Of a stretch of DNA of 64,000 bases, positions 31,575 through 44,300 are shown in pieces. The stretch lies in IMG/VR virus record IMGVR_UViG_3300034283_001913, positions 1 through 64,000 of that record; one strand, given 5' to 3'. A program made the position numbers and the translations under genes. This stretch comes from a virus. The notes under the pieces are model-generated. The model was given only the letters and a program-made list of their open reading frames with translations. It did not search any database and had not been told where the DNA came from. Positions within the stretch are counted from its first letter, which is position 1. Each line of letters opens with the position of its first letter.

Positions 31575-32243
31575 ATGATTACAGTAGGCGACAGCATCTC
31601 ACGAGTACGTAATGTGCTTAAAGCTGTTAAGGAAGATCCTTTCTTGACAGATAGATTTATAGCTAGTATTATTCTTAAATATGCTAAGCTATTGATTAAG
31701 CGTCAAGATGATGCTAATAAAATCATGCGCTTTCAAAGCTTGTTTGATGTTTTGCCTTGTGTAGATCTTATTGAAATAGATAGAGTAGAAGCTTGCTGTG
31801 GACCAATCAGATCCAAGTGTATTATTAAGCGTACTAAAGAGCGCTTACCTCAAATACTAGAGGGAACATACGGACCTCTTTTCAGATCTGTTACATCGAT
31901 TGATGGATCTGTAGAGCTTTTCAAAACTTATCCGGCTACATATACCGCGATGAGTAACACTACTAATTTTAAGTATAACAAGACAAAATACTTCTGGTAT
32001 CTTAACGGTTATCTATACTTTCCAAATATTGAGTGGGATGCTATTCGTATCGAAGCTTTATGGGACGGGGATGTAGAATATTTTAAGTGTGATGTTGACC
32101 CTTGTCTTCCTATTCAAGATCAATCATTCAGAATACCAGAATACTTGTTTGCTGAAATAGAGCAGATGGCTCTTAAGGAAATACTTACTACTGGTCAGAT
32201 TCCATCGGATGGTGCTGATAACCAGCAAAACATTCTTAGATAA
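31575..32243 (+). CDS. Ring protein of the portal-tail connector
   Basis: 222 residues. A helical start (SRVRNVLKAVKEDPFLTDRFIASIILKYAKLLIKRQDD) is followed by a beta-rich middle with paired Cys, and a C-terminal helix (PEYLFAEIEQMALKEILTTGQIP). It is the second of three genes in a row with 1-nt spacing or a TAATG junction, the pattern of crAss-like ring proteins, which stack below the portal to form the short tail. The assignment is by order and pattern. Confidence 0.65.
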   Translation: MITVGDSISRVRNVLKAVKEDPFLTDRFIASIILKYAKLLIKRQDDANKIMRFQSLFDVLPCVDLIEIDRVEACCGPIRSKCIIKRTKERLPQILEGTYGPLFRSVTSIDGSVELFKTYPATYTAMSNTTNFKYNKTKYFWYLNGYLYFPNIEWDAIRIEALWDGDVEYFKCDVDPCLPIQDQSFRIPEYLFAEIEQMALKEILTTGQIPSDGADNQQNILR

Positions 32244-33289
32244 TGAGCTACAATTATACACTCAAATATAGAACCTTCGAGCAGCTTCTTAGCGAAGTGC
32301 TTGTAGATTTTCAGAACTATAATCTGGAAGCTTATATTGAACCTCATCAGCTAATCAAAGTAGCCAAAAGAGTTAACTATGATTTGGGGCTGAGAATCTT
32401 TATGACGAAAGAAGCAGTTCTCGAAGTAGAGAAAGGACGTGTAAAACTTCCTGATGATTTCTTTGTCTTAAACTTTGCACTCATCTGTGATGAGGTTACA
32501 GTTCACCAAGGCATGCCGCAGGGAACCTGGATAGAAGAAAGACCTTACGTTCCTTTTTATAGAGAACAACCTGCTGTTATAGATCCTTGTACAGCTCCTG
32601 TAGTTAATTGTCAAGTTTGTCAGCAACCTTCTTGTACTTGCCAAACAGCTTGCAATATAGATGGAGAGTGCACCGGATCTTTTAATCCACAAGCTCCTTA
32701 CGGTAACTATTGTAATAAACCACGGGTTTATCTTAATTGTAAAGACGAGTGCTACGAACTGGTACAGATTGTAAAAACTGAGACAAGAACATACAAGCGT
32801 CTTATTCCGATTAAGATAATTAACAATGCTCAATCTATAGATTGTGATTGTCCTAATCTTTATTGGGATACTCCTAATATGGCTTGGATAAAAGACAATT
32901 ACCTTTATACCACTTTAGACTGTGCTAAGATCTATATCAATTATCAAGGCATGTTAGAAGATGAGGAAGGTAATCTTATGGTACCTGATCATGATATGAT
33001 CAATGAGTATTATGAGTATGCTATGAAGCAACGTATCCTAGAAAATCTTATCATGAACGATGAGCCTCAAGCTGCGCAAAAACTTCAGCTTGTTGAAACA
33101 AGATACAGAGCGGCAAGAAACTATGCTTTGAGTATTGTGAATACACCAAACTGGTCAGAGATGAAACAGCTTTGGGAAATGAATCGTAGAGCACAATACG
33201 CTAAGTATTATAATATGTTCAAGAGCTATCCATGGAACCAATGGTTCCCGGGTAATCTGGGTGTGGTATCTACTAATAAAGGAAGATAA
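32243..33289 (+). CDS. Ring/tail-tube connector protein
   Basis: 348 residues, TAATG-coupled to its neighbours. The N-terminus (YRTFEQLLSEVLVDFQNYNLEAYIEPHQLIKVAKRVNYDLGLRIF) and the end (RYRAARNYALSIVNTPNWSEMKQLWEMNRRAQYAKYYNMF) are helical; a Cys-rich insertion near residues 113-175 (VVNCQVCQQPSCTCQTACNIDGEC) resembles the Cys-rich style of the fibre module. Its likely role is a ring protein placed between adaptor and muzzle. It ends at the start codon of the muzzle gene. Confidence 0.68.
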   Translation: MSYNYTLKYRTFEQLLSEVLVDFQNYNLEAYIEPHQLIKVAKRVNYDLGLRIFMTKEAVLEVEKGRVKLPDDFFVLNFALICDEVTVHQGMPQGTWIEERPYVPFYREQPAVIDPCTAPVVNCQVCQQPSCTCQTACNIDGECTGSFNPQAPYGNYCNKPRVYLNCKDECYELVQIVKTETRTYKRLIPIKIINNAQSIDCDCPNLYWDTPNMAWIKDNYLYTTLDCAKIYINYQGMLEDEEGNLMVPDHDMINEYYEYAMKQRILENLIMNDEPQAAQKLQLVETRYRAARNYALSIVNTPNWSEMKQLWEMNRRAQYAKYYNMFKSYPWNQWFPGNLGVVSTNKGR

Positions 33290-36200
33290 TGGCAGGTTTG
33301 CAAAATACATCTAGTCAAGATCCTCGTCGTTTTGACAAGGAGATGAATGAAGATATAAATGATTTTCATCTCTCGCCGGATTCTTGGACACAAGCTCGTA
33401 ACGCTATCAATAACTCTAAAACAGGAGATATTGGTAAGATAGGTAATGAGCCGTCAAATCTTTTTTGTACAAAAGCTCCTTATCCTATAATCGGTGTAAT
33501 ACATACTCAAGCTGATGAATGGGTTGTGTTTTCTACAGACGATGTAAATTCTGAGATAGGTACTTTCAAAGAGTCTAGCTGTACTTACACTACTTTAGTT
33601 AATGATCCTTGTCTTGCTTTTGATAGAGCTAATCTTATCAAAGGAGTGTCTCGCCCTACCGGAGAATGTAGTTTCAAGGTATACTGGGATGATGGAAAAA
33701 ATCCTTCTAGAGTTCTTGATTTAGAAAATATTCCTTGGATACAAGTTTGTACTGATGAGAATGGTGTAGTTATTCCTGGTCCTGCTGGCTATGATCCTGT
33801 TGGATGTATTACATGTGTAGATACTACTAATCTTGATTGTGATAAAATACGGTTAGCAAGACTTGTTACACAACCTTGTATAACAGTACAAAAAGGTACA
33901 GGCGGAGGAACATTACCAAACGGTTCTTACTTTGCGGTAATAGCTTATACAATCGGGGGATCAAATACTGAAATAAGTAGTCAAAAAGTTACTGATTACT
34001 TTCCTCCGAGCAATCTTCAAAGTTTATTTGATCATGAAAATGTAGCTGGTTCTTTAGATATTATTATAGATTCTATTGATCCAGATTTTGATGAGTATGA
34101 GCTTGTTTTAGTATCAATTATTAATCAGCAAACTGTAGCTCGCCGAGTAGGTATTTATAGTACTCAGCAAAAGAGAGTTACTCTCGATATTATTGATTCT
34201 CGCTGGGTAAGTGTACCTATTGAAAACATTCCTATTCGTACTACAGTATTTGAAAGATCTGATGCGATGTTTTCTGTAAATGACTATTTGATCAGAACGG
34301 GACCTCGTGCAAGATTTGATTTTAACTACCAGCCTTTAGCTAACCAGATTGTTACAAAATGGGTAGCTGTTGAGTATGATCAAGACTATTATAAGGATGG
34401 CGGATCAAATACTGGTTATATGCGCGATGAAGTATATGCGTTCTTCATACGCTGGATATATGACACCGGTGATAAGTCTGCATCATATCATATTCCAGGA
34501 AGACCAGCTTTTGCCGGAGAAAAGAATTTTCAGGTATCAGATGCTCTTCCTGAAGAAATATCAGGAGGCTTTAACTATAAGTGGGTAATAGAAAATACAG
34601 CTTCACAAATCGGCCCTCCAACAGCAATCCCTACAGCAGATGGCGGATTTCAGATTGCTGAAGGATACATGGGCTATTGGGAGTCTACTGAAGAATACCC
34701 TGATAAAAAACCAGAGATTTGGAATGCCAATGATCCAGCGCATCCGTGGACAGCTCCTAACATAGTACCTTATCCAGGTACCAATCCTAATGCTAATGGT
34801 GATTATGATCTCTGTGGAGAAAAGATTCGTCATCATCGTTTTCCAGATAGTATTTTGAACTTTACAAATGGTACAGCAAACCACTTTGTAGGTTCTTCTC
34901 CCAATTTTAATGGTGATCCCGCGATACGGATAATGGGCGTAAAGTTTGAAAACGTGCGCCCACCCGTAGACAATCAGGGTAACATTATTTCTGGTGTTGT
35001 AGGATTTGAAATCTTGCGTAGCACCCGTCAAGGGAATCGTACAGTTCTTGCTAAAGGTGTAGTATCCAATATGGGTGTCTACACTATTGAAGGCAACATT
35101 ACACCTCGCACCGGTTTATATCCTAACTATCCTTACAACGATCTTAATATAGATCCTTTCTTATCTGCTACAGAAACTAATGCGCCTGTTTGCAAAATAG
35201 ATGGTTCTCCTACGGCTGCAGGAGATGGCTATACGCCAGTAGGAAGTTTTTCTAATACTATTTATAGTTTCCATTCCCCTGATACAAACTTTAGTAAACC
35301 TTTTTTATCAGGAAAAGAGTTTAAGATTTATGAAGAACTAAGAGGCACTGTTACAGGGAAGTTTGAGTTTTCTGAAAGACATCCTAAGACTAAGCTTATT
35401 TCTAATACAGCTTTTTATACATCAGTTATTGTAGGTATAGGTATAGCATCTGTGGCTATGAATGGGGAAAGAACCATTCGTAGAAACATGCCGTATCAAA
35501 TCATGACTCCTACGGATCTTATTACAAATGCTCCAGGAGTTGCTGCAGCAAACGCTGGTTATGGTGTTATGGCAACAGCCCTTGCTACCGCTAACGCTGC
35601 TGCTTGGGATGCTGGAGGAATTTTAGGTTTGAATGCTTTAGGATTTGGTCCAGGAACTTATTATGCAACTCTTGCGACTATTGGAGCTACTGCAGGAATT
35701 ATTCCTGGATTAGCTGGATATAGTTATCAAATTGATCAAAAAGGAGGAGCAACTGAAGATATTCCTGTTCCGTTACTTATTGTTCAAGGTATCCCTACTT
35801 TTATATCGTTTTGGTCGCAGGGGGTTGATTCAACACTAGATCTTATAAGATCTATTATTAAATATAGAGATTTTGCTCTTAAGTATAATTCTCATTGTTT
35901 GTATGATTCTTTTGCTATTCCTCCAGTATCTGGTGATCGTCGTAGAAGTATTATCGAGCAAAGTTATCTTGGGCCGAACATTTTAGATTTTGGTAGCAAC
36001 TATCGAATCAACAATCTGTTTAGATCTACTACTGTAGCTTTACAAGTAAATTCTCCATTACCTTTTCCTGTAGGTGATAATACTCGTCAGCTTGCTACAT
36101 CTCCTGTAGCCAATCTTATGGAACCATATGGATTGTTTAATAATCAAATGAGACTTATCAATCCAACAGCAAAAGCTTTCACTACAAATTCGGTTTGCTA

Positions 36201-38370
36201 TTACGTAGGCTATAAGCAAAGACTTCGTAATCAATATGGTCAAATAGAAGGTATAATTCAGGTTCCGGTATCAACTTGTTGGACAGATAAGAGTACTAAA
36301 TCTACTGCTGAAACAGTAACACTTTTTAATGGTGATATTTACTTAGCTAGATATACAGAAAAGAATACTTTCTTCTATTTCTACGATTGGTTGTATGATC
36401 AGCCGGATGGTTATGAGTTTAACTATCTAGAAAAGCGGATGCTTCCTTATCCTCGCTTTTGGCTCAATAGTCAAAAGTTTGAAGTACAGGATTCTATATC
36501 GGCGCTTACTGATTCAGTGACGTCGTTGTTTACACCTAGCGATCCAATTTGGGAACAGATTCCACCTAGTAGACAATTTTCTTTAGATGGATATTCTTGT
36601 CATGGTATCCTTACTCTTCAAGGAAAAGGCTTTGCTGTAAAGTTTGCGTACTTTTATCTTTTCAACTCTGGAGTAAAAGATTTCTTTGTTGAGACAGAGA
36701 TTAACGTAGGCTTACGTGATTGGGGCGATATGGATTCTCAGAAACATTACCCTATCCTCGATGTCAAAGCTCTTTTTGATACTTCGATTATAAAAGCCGG
36801 TAACTATTACAAATACGATATAAGTCTGGGCATTGGTAAAACGTATCTCAACTATGTTTCCTGGGGAGAAACACAACCTAGAATATATGATCCAAACCTA
36901 GCTGAAACTTGTTATCAGTATTATCCTACAAGAGTAATCTACTCTCTACCTGCACAACGTGAAGGCACAAGAGATAACTGGTACTTGTTTCTTGCCAACA
37001 ACTACTTTGATTTTAACAATAAAGTAAGTTGTATCAAACCGATTAATAAAAACGGTGCGGTAATCTTTTTCTATGCCGAAAGCCCTGTACAATTCTTAGG
37101 AGTAGACCAGCTTCAAACAGATGCTGGTACTAAGCTTACGATTGGTGATGGAGGATTGTTTAGTCAACCTATGCAGAGTCTTCTTAATGCTGACAAACCA
37201 TATCAGTATGGATCTTGTCAAGACAGACTTAGTGTAATCAATACTCCTCTAGGTATCTATTGGATTAACCAAGACCAAGGTAAAATCTTCACTATCAAAG
37301 GTGGTATAACAGAAATATCCGGCGAAGATTTGAGATGGTGGTTCCTTAACTATTTACCATACAAGCTTCTCGAGGCCTTCCCTAATTTTGAGTTAGTAGA
37401 AAACCCAGTAATCGGTATAGGATGTCAATCTATCTACGACAACGAAAACCAGTTAGCGTATTTTACTAAGCGAGATTTTGTTGTAAAAAGAAGTCTTCCG
37501 GCTGGGACTACTATTACATATGTAAACAGGGATAACTTCCTTGTAAACAATATGCTTCCGATAAAGCTAGGCGATCCTGATTATTTTGAAGATGCATCCT
37601 GGACCGTAAGTTTTGATCCTAAGCGAGGAGCTTGGATTAGCTGGCACGATTGGCATCCTAATCTTTTGATCCCAGGTAAAAATACTTTCCTGAGCGTTCT
37701 TAATGATAATCCTAATCAGAATCAGGAGAATGGTATATGGATACATAATTACCGCTGTGACAGCTACTGTAACTATTACGGTATAGACTATCCTTTCGAG
37801 ATAGAATATATGGTCAACACTGTGCAGAACGTAAACACATTGCGGTCGATTCAGTATCAGATGGAAGTATACAAATATGCTGATAACTGCTACGATCGAT
37901 TCCATGTGCTAGATTTTAACTTTGATGAAGCTGTTGTTTATAACACAGAACAGTGTTCAGGTCTTCTCAAGCTTAATCTTACACCTAAGAACAATGCTCC
38001 TTTGATCTTGAGCTATCCACAGGTTAACCCGACTAATATTGAGATCCTTTATTCTAAAGAAGAACAGAAGTATCGCTTCAATCAGTTTTGGGATATTACA
38101 GATAGCAGAGGAGAGTTTCCGATTGGATCGGCTTATCCTCCTCCTACACCTAACGTAGGTTCGTATGCTGAGAGGATGATTTGGAACACAGAACCTAATG
38201 GTTATGTTAGGATTCTTAATCCAAATAACTTAAATTATAGTAAAGATCCTCTGCAAAGAAAAAAGTTTAGACACTACGCAAATTTTGTATTTTTACGTAG
38301 AAAGGTGTCTGGCAATCGTAAGATCCTGGTACTCATTACAAACAACAAAAATCTTCTATCTCAGCGATGA
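33289..38370 (+). CDS. Muzzle / P22 gp10-like tail stabilisation protein
   Basis: 1693 residues. The start (RFDKEMNEDINDFHLSPDSWTQARNAINNS, GDIGKIGNEPSN, YPIIGVIHTQADEWVVFSTD) is the typical opening of the large crAss-like protein related to P22 gp10, with MNEDINDFHL and NEPSN as signature phrases. The body shows propeller- and beta-rich repeats, and a Gly/Ala hydrophobic segment near 745-850 (GIGIASVAMNG, VAAANAGYGVMATALATANAAAWDAGG) could be a membrane-penetrating or core helix. It should form the distal closing part of the short tail. It follows the ring genes directly and overlaps the next gene by ATGA. Confidence 0.82.
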   Translation: MAGLQNTSSQDPRRFDKEMNEDINDFHLSPDSWTQARNAINNSKTGDIGKIGNEPSNLFCTKAPYPIIGVIHTQADEWVVFSTDDVNSEIGTFKESSCTYTTLVNDPCLAFDRANLIKGVSRPTGECSFKVYWDDGKNPSRVLDLENIPWIQVCTDENGVVIPGPAGYDPVGCITCVDTTNLDCDKIRLARLVTQPCITVQKGTGGGTLPNGSYFAVIAYTIGGSNTEISSQKVTDYFPPSNLQSLFDHENVAGSLDIIIDSIDPDFDEYELVLVSIINQQTVARRVGIYSTQQKRVTLDIIDSRWVSVPIENIPIRTTVFERSDAMFSVNDYLIRTGPRARFDFNYQPLANQIVTKWVAVEYDQDYYKDGGSNTGYMRDEVYAFFIRWIYDTGDKSASYHIPGRPAFAGEKNFQVSDALPEEISGGFNYKWVIENTASQIGPPTAIPTADGGFQIAEGYMGYWESTEEYPDKKPEIWNANDPAHPWTAPNIVPYPGTNPNANGDYDLCGEKIRHHRFPDSILNFTNGTANHFVGSSPNFNGDPAIRIMGVKFENVRPPVDNQGNIISGVVGFEILRSTRQGNRTVLAKGVVSNMGVYTIEGNITPRTGLYPNYPYNDLNIDPFLSATETNAPVCKIDGSPTAAGDGYTPVGSFSNTIYSFHSPDTNFSKPFLSGKEFKIYEELRGTVTGKFEFSERHPKTKLISNTAFYTSVIVGIGIASVAMNGERTIRRNMPYQIMTPTDLITNAPGVAAANAGYGVMATALATANAAAWDAGGILGLNALGFGPGTYYATLATIGATAGIIPGLAGYSYQIDQKGGATEDIPVPLLIVQGIPTFISFWSQGVDSTLDLIRSIIKYRDFALKYNSHCLYDSFAIPPVSGDRRRSIIEQSYLGPNILDFGSNYRINNLFRSTTVALQVNSPLPFPVGDNTRQLATSPVANLMEPYGLFNNQMRLINPTAKAFTTNSVCYYVGYKQRLRNQYGQIEGIIQVPVSTCWTDKSTKSTAETVTLFNGDIYLARYTEKNTFFYFYDWLYDQPDGYEFNYLEKRMLPYPRFWLNSQKFEVQDSISALTDSVTSLFTPSDPIWEQIPPSRQFSLDGYSCHGILTLQGKGFAVKFAYFYLFNSGVKDFFVETEINVGLRDWGDMDSQKHYPILDVKALFDTSIIKAGNYYKYDISLGIGKTYLNYVSWGETQPRIYDPNLAETCYQYYPTRVIYSLPAQREGTRDNWYLFLANNYFDFNNKVSCIKPINKNGAVIFFYAESPVQFLGVDQLQTDAGTKLTIGDGGLFSQPMQSLLNADKPYQYGSCQDRLSVINTPLGIYWINQDQGKIFTIKGGITEISGEDLRWWFLNYLPYKLLEAFPNFELVENPVIGIGCQSIYDNENQLAYFTKRDFVVKRSLPAGTTITYVNRDNFLVNNMLPIKLGDPDYFEDASWTVSFDPKRGAWISWHDWHPNLLIPGKNTFLSVLNDNPNQNQENGIWIHNYRCDSYCNYYGIDYPFEIEYMVNTVQNVNTLRSIQYQMEVYKYADNCYDRFHVLDFNFDEAVVYNTEQCSGLLKLNLTPKNNAPLILSYPQVNPTNIEILYSKEEQKYRFNQFWDITDSRGEFPIGSAYPPPTPNVGSYAERMIWNTEPNGYVRILNPNNLNYSKDPLQRKKFRHYANFVFLRRKVSGNRKILVLITNNKNLLSQR

Positions 38371-41300
38371 AGAAAAAAGGAGCCATAACAAATACCGGGT
38401 ATCTACCTAACTCGCCAGATAGGTTTAATGATTTCAACATTATACCTAGTCCTTACATTACAATGCAGGGAGTGCCTTATCCTATAATGGCTATACCTAA
38501 TAACCAGGGTCCTCCGACGGTTATGTATCCTGGACAGAATTACATGTTTCCAGGGAGCACTATGGTGAAGGAAATACCTATGCCTATTTTTGAAACAAAA
38601 GAAGATTTCTATAAAGATGCTCTTCGTAGAAAAAGAGATGCTTACTGGGATAATACTTCTTCTGGATCAGGCATACCGTTTCCTACAGCAAACATGCCTT
38701 CAAGATCTACAGGTGTACCATGGCCTACGGTAAAATCTGAATATACTGGGATAGCAATGCAAGTAGGGGGTCCTAGACCTACTATTGTTTACGATAGAAA
38801 TGATCCTAGATTAAAAGCTTATACAGACAGTCTAAGTACATATAACAACGCTCAGCTTTATAATATAGCGATACAAAATTTAGTAAATCAAAACCTTGCA
38901 AATCGTGCTACACGTACTCATGATCGTTATTACCTGACAGGATGGGGATCAAATTATGGTTTTTCATCAGAAGACGAAGCAAAGAGAGCTTATCATCAAT
39001 TTAAGGGGCAGCAAAATAGACTACAATCTCAATACGGATTAGTGTATAATAATGCTGTTAGTCATACAGTTCCTTTTAGGAGTACAGGAACGTTATATTT
39101 TCATCATCCTCCAACATATGATCAGCGTCGAGGATTTACAAATGTTTTCGGGGTGTGGCCCCAAACTGCAATTTTTCCAAGACCTCAGCCTGTAATATAT
39201 CAAGCGCCTCCTGTACCAGCTAAACCGGCATCTAAACCTAAATCAAGTAAGCCGGTGCCAGCCAAACCTAAACCTGCGCCTACTTCAACTCCTGTTTCAA
39301 CACCAGCACCAGTACCAGCACCAGTACCAGCACCAGTACCTGTACCGGTACCTGTACCGGTACCTGCACCAAAAGTGCCGGCTCCAGTACCAGTAGCTAA
39401 ACCTGCTACTTATCAACCTCCTCAATACCAGGTTATGCAAGCAGGTAAACCTCTTTTTAATCCGGATGGTAGCCCGGTGATGCAATCAGGTCGTGCTCCT
39501 TTACCAGCACACCTTCAAGCACCAAACACAACTCCAGAGCAGCGTGCTGCTTGGTGGACAAGTCATGGATATAATTCAACTGGTACAGGTGTTTATAATG
39601 CTCCACCGATTAAAAAAGGTGGTTGGATTAATCAGTATCAGAAAGGTGGAGTAACTATCAACTCAGAAGAAGAGTATCAAAAATCTCTTCTCATGAAGAA
39701 TAAGACTAAGGAGAGAATAGATGCTGAGAGAGCTTGGGTTGCTAAAAAAGTAGCTGCCGCTAATCAAGCTAAAACTCAGCAACCGTTCTTTACCTCTTTT
39801 CCAAAGAGTAGTGGTACACCTTTACCTCAAAGTAGTCCAGCATATACTTATAACTGGAGTCCTGCAGATATTCAATCTAAACCAGGTTCTGTTGCAACAC
39901 CGCAAGTAGTTATGACCAGTGCCTCTATGCCTCAATATGATTATATCAGAGAGGGAAAGGTCATTAAAGCTAAGGCAGAAGCAAAAGAAAAAAAGGATGC
40001 GGCTGACTTGCAGGTTCAAAAAAATCTTTATGGTAATACCTTAGGAACACTTAGATACTACGCTAATAAAACAGAGGAATGGGCAGAAGGAGAAGAAGGA
40101 TCTAAGTATTATTACAAAGACCCAGATACTGGGCAGATGAGATCTTTTAGCGAAGTAGGAGCTTACGAACAAGTAGGTATACCTTTACAATCTGCAGCGT
40201 ATGGTTCTTTTCCACTTTTTGAAGCAGCAGCACCTGTTGTTTCTTTAATGGGAAAAGGAGTTAGTAAAGCTATAGCTCCTATAATGAAGTCAGCATATGT
40301 AACTAATCTAAAACAATCTTTACCTATAGTTGCTAAGGAAACTAATTACGCAGCGCTACGTTTTCTAAATCCTAAGCTTTATAAGCAACAGGTAGATGCT
40401 TTAAATAGAGGAAATACGTGGTCAAAGAATTGGATACAAGATGCGGCTACTATTGAAAAAATTAATAATGATCTTTTAGCGGGAGATATCGGTATAGAAG
40501 CCGCAGACCGCTTATATCGTTGGGAACATGCTCAGTCTAAATTTTATCCATTAAGAAATCAGTACGCTGATATGCTTATAGGAAGACCTCATATTTTTAC
40601 TGATCCTAAAGATCTTGGCGGCAGCGGTGTCATAGGTGGTGTGTATTACCCTCCAAGTTTTACAGCATATGATGATGCTTTATCAGCAATTTTTCCAAAA
40701 AGATCAGGACAATCTTGGGTAAATAGAACCCTTTCTCCTGAAGAATTAGAATCTGTTGCGGTGCATGAAAACACACATGCTTGGACTGATGCTAATGATT
40801 ATTTACCACAGCTCCATCAGGATGTTTATAGATCTATGATTCGGAATCCGATTTATGCTAGACCTAAAACAGATTTTGCAGAGTATATGGTAGATCCTAC
40901 AGAAATACATGCTCGAGTAATGCAGTTACGTCATGCAGAAGGTATAAGACCTAAAGATCTTATTGATGATACTGCGGCCGAAATGTATATGGGATTAGCT
41001 TCTGAAGGTTATTATCGTAACATTTTTGGCGGAAAACAGTTTGGCCAGATGTGGGATAATCCTACTCAAAAAGTAACAGGTTTGTATTTTTCTGAACCTG
41101 TTGAAAGTCAGTATCCTTTAAGTGCTTTGTTTATGGGATCTTATGCTAAAGGCGGATCTACAAATCCAGATACAGCTAAGAGAATTTTACAATCCGGTTA
41201 TTCCTACGGCAGAAGACTAAGCACTGCTCAGAGAAGATATTTTGCTGCAATAGCGGGTACTGATGAGTACGGTAATGATCCGAAAGAGCAAATGGAAGAC

Positions 41301-44300
41301 GAAACAGAAGTTATGATGGAGTATAAAAAAGGCGGTCTTAAGCGTGGACGCGATAGCAAGCGCACTTCTAAAAATATAAAGAGCAGTATCAATGAGATTC
41401 TTTATAAAAGAAATGAAGATCTCTTTGGACCAAAGGGTAAGAAATATTTTAAGCCTTACCAAGATGGTGGTCAACCTGCAGCTCCTATGACTTACGACGA
41501 GTACGCGGATGCTTATTTTCAAAAGCTTGCGGAACTAGAAGCTGAAAAAGCTCGCGTTGCTCAAGTGAGATCTAATATTATACCTACAGCTCAAAAAATA
41601 GATGCAGCAGCCAACCCTCAAAAATTCTTAGTAGGAGCACCTGCTACTGGTAATTTTTGCAATGCTTATACAAATCAGTGTTACAATATTGCTGGTGCTA
41701 CAACAGTTGCTCCAATTGGGAACATACCTGCAGGATCTCGTATGCCAATGATTCCTGGTAACCTTGCTCAACAAGCTGTTTTATCTCAAGAAGGAATAGT
41801 TCCTATTCCTTTATCAGAAGCTCAACCAGGAGACATTATAAAGAAAGAGTACTATTCACCGGGTCTTCCTTGGCAAGGAAATTATAATCCGAAAGGAAAT
41901 CCTTATTGGTCACCGGGACATAGTATGATCTATGCTGGTACTGATGCTCAAGGAAATCCTATGGTTTACAATAGTCCTGGTGGTAGAAATGTTTTTGAGT
42001 CTAGAACTTTCAAACCTTCTGAGTGGAAAGAAAATACTCGAGGTACTTTTACAGGTAGCCCTATGGGTACATCTAGAATGCAAGCTTATAAGTATGTAGG
42101 TAATACTCCAACTCTTGAATCAGAAGCTCAACAGAATCGTCAACAGATGCTAGCAGCTACACCTTACATAGCACCAAAACCAGCATATTTGTCTTCTCCA
42201 GTTACTGGTGTTATTACTCCTAACTACCAGCAAATGTATGATCAAAGAAAAGAGCAGTTTGATCAAGAAAGAAAAGCTATAGAAAATAAAAAATATTTAT
42301 CAAAACGTAAGAAAAAAGCTGATTTAGAAGCTCTTGATCAACAAGAAAAAGATACTTTAGCAATGTACATACAACCTACGTCACCCGTAGTACAAAACAA
42401 CAATGATATGAGTACTCCACAAAAAAAGCAAGGAGGCATCGCATTCCCACAGCAGCCTACTGAAGAAAGATTCTTTGAAAGAGGATATGTTCCTAATTCT
42501 CCTGTGGGATTTTATGCTATGGGAGGGCCAACAGATATGATTGCTTTCCCTCAGCAACCGCCGGCAAATATGTTCTTTAGCGGCTATCCGTTCCAACCTC
42601 AATATATGGGTGGCGGAAGTACTTATACTCATTATAATATGGGAGGAATTTATCAAAACGGAGGAAGCCCTCAAAATTTAAGTACAGTATATTCTGACTA
42701 TAAAACTGTTTATCAAGGGATGTCTCCTCAAGATATTCAGGAAGAATTGTCAAATGTTAATGCTCAAATAGCTGCCCCTAATGTTTATCCTCAAGAAGGA
42801 TTAGACATTAAGCGACAAGTTCTTATGGATATACTTTATGCTCCTAAAAAGAATATGGGAGGAAAAGTTCTTCCTGGAGGAGCTCATGAAAATGTTCCTT
42901 GTATGGAATGCGGAGGAAGCTACGATGTTGGCGGATCAATCTTCGGATACGGTTATCGCCCTGCCACTGAGTTTGGTGGTAATGTAGGTTTAGAGCAAGC
43001 TCAAAATGAGATGGTAGAGACTTACAAAAAGGGTGGTAAAAAAGCTAAAGCTGCTCTAATGAAATACATGCGCTCTATGCGTAAACAAGACGGTGGAGAA
43101 GCTCCTCAGAATGTAGGTCAGAGCGGTTATCTTATGGATAATCAAACAACTTTTAACAACTACCTAAAAGATAATATGCTTACTGCGGTAGATGAAAAAG
43201 TTGCTGATGAAATGTTTCAAGATGGCGGAAGCTTCGGATTCAATCCTTACAACTCTATGCAACAAAGAGCGGATATGAATCGATATAACTCAGGAGAACA
43301 AGCTAGAGCACAAGCTCGTGCTAACATGAGAGCTATGAATCAGCAGTTTATTCCGCAAGCTTATAACTCAATCTTTGCTCAAGCTGGAGCGGCTATGCCG
43401 GACACTTATACAGATGATCAAGGTAATGAGGTACCAATGACTCCAGAAAAATGGGCTCAGATACAGGCAGGAACACCGGGAAGTAATACTAATTATGATC
43501 CTTCAATGATTTGTACAAGTCAAGGTTGTTTTCCTCAAAGAACTGGTCAAACATCTTCTAATTATCTTACCAAAGAGGATGCTCAAAAAATGCTTGATGA
43601 TTATCTAAAGCAGTATTACCCTCAGGGAAATTATCCTGTATATAATCCGTATGGATATAATCCTTATGGGTATAATCCTGAGTATAGAACTGGTTATGGC
43701 ATGTTCCCTTACAATCCTACTGGACCTTATTACAAAACTAAGTTCAAAGGATGGAGCAACATGCCTACTACGTATAACTGGCAACAAGGCACCGGTTATG
43801 TAGCAAACAATCCTACAGCCGGTATGACTCCTGAACAAATAGAAAAGTACTGGGGAGATAAAGGCTTTAAGGCTAATGTTGAAGTAGATAAAAAAAGCGG
43901 CCTATTACATACAATTGCTCCTACAAGATTTGCACCTCGCCGAGTAAAGACTAATGTAAGTCTTGAAAGGATGCCTGGTCAAAGCGGATCATCTTCAGCG
44001 AGTGGATCAAGTTCTACAACTGGATCATCTTCGACAACAGGATCAAATTATACAGACCCTAATGCTAATCCTGCAGGAGATATGCCAAGAGATGCTCAAG
44101 GAAATATCATAATGGCTAATCCTTATGCTCAAAGATTTGAACAAGTTGTGACACCTGAACAAGAACAGCAGATGGATGCTCTTTTATACCGTCGTAAAAT
44201 GGGAGGAGCATATGCATACGGTGGATATTATCAAGATGGTGGTGAAGAAACGGCTCATGAAGGAATAGGTAACTCTATGGGTTATAGCACTGATGAGCGT

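Noticed and set aside
39297-39380. Short tandem repeats that could be mistaken for a CRISPR array
   Set aside because: The units are about 6 nt, contiguous and in frame within a coding region, giving a Pro-Val/Ala linker; no spacers exist.
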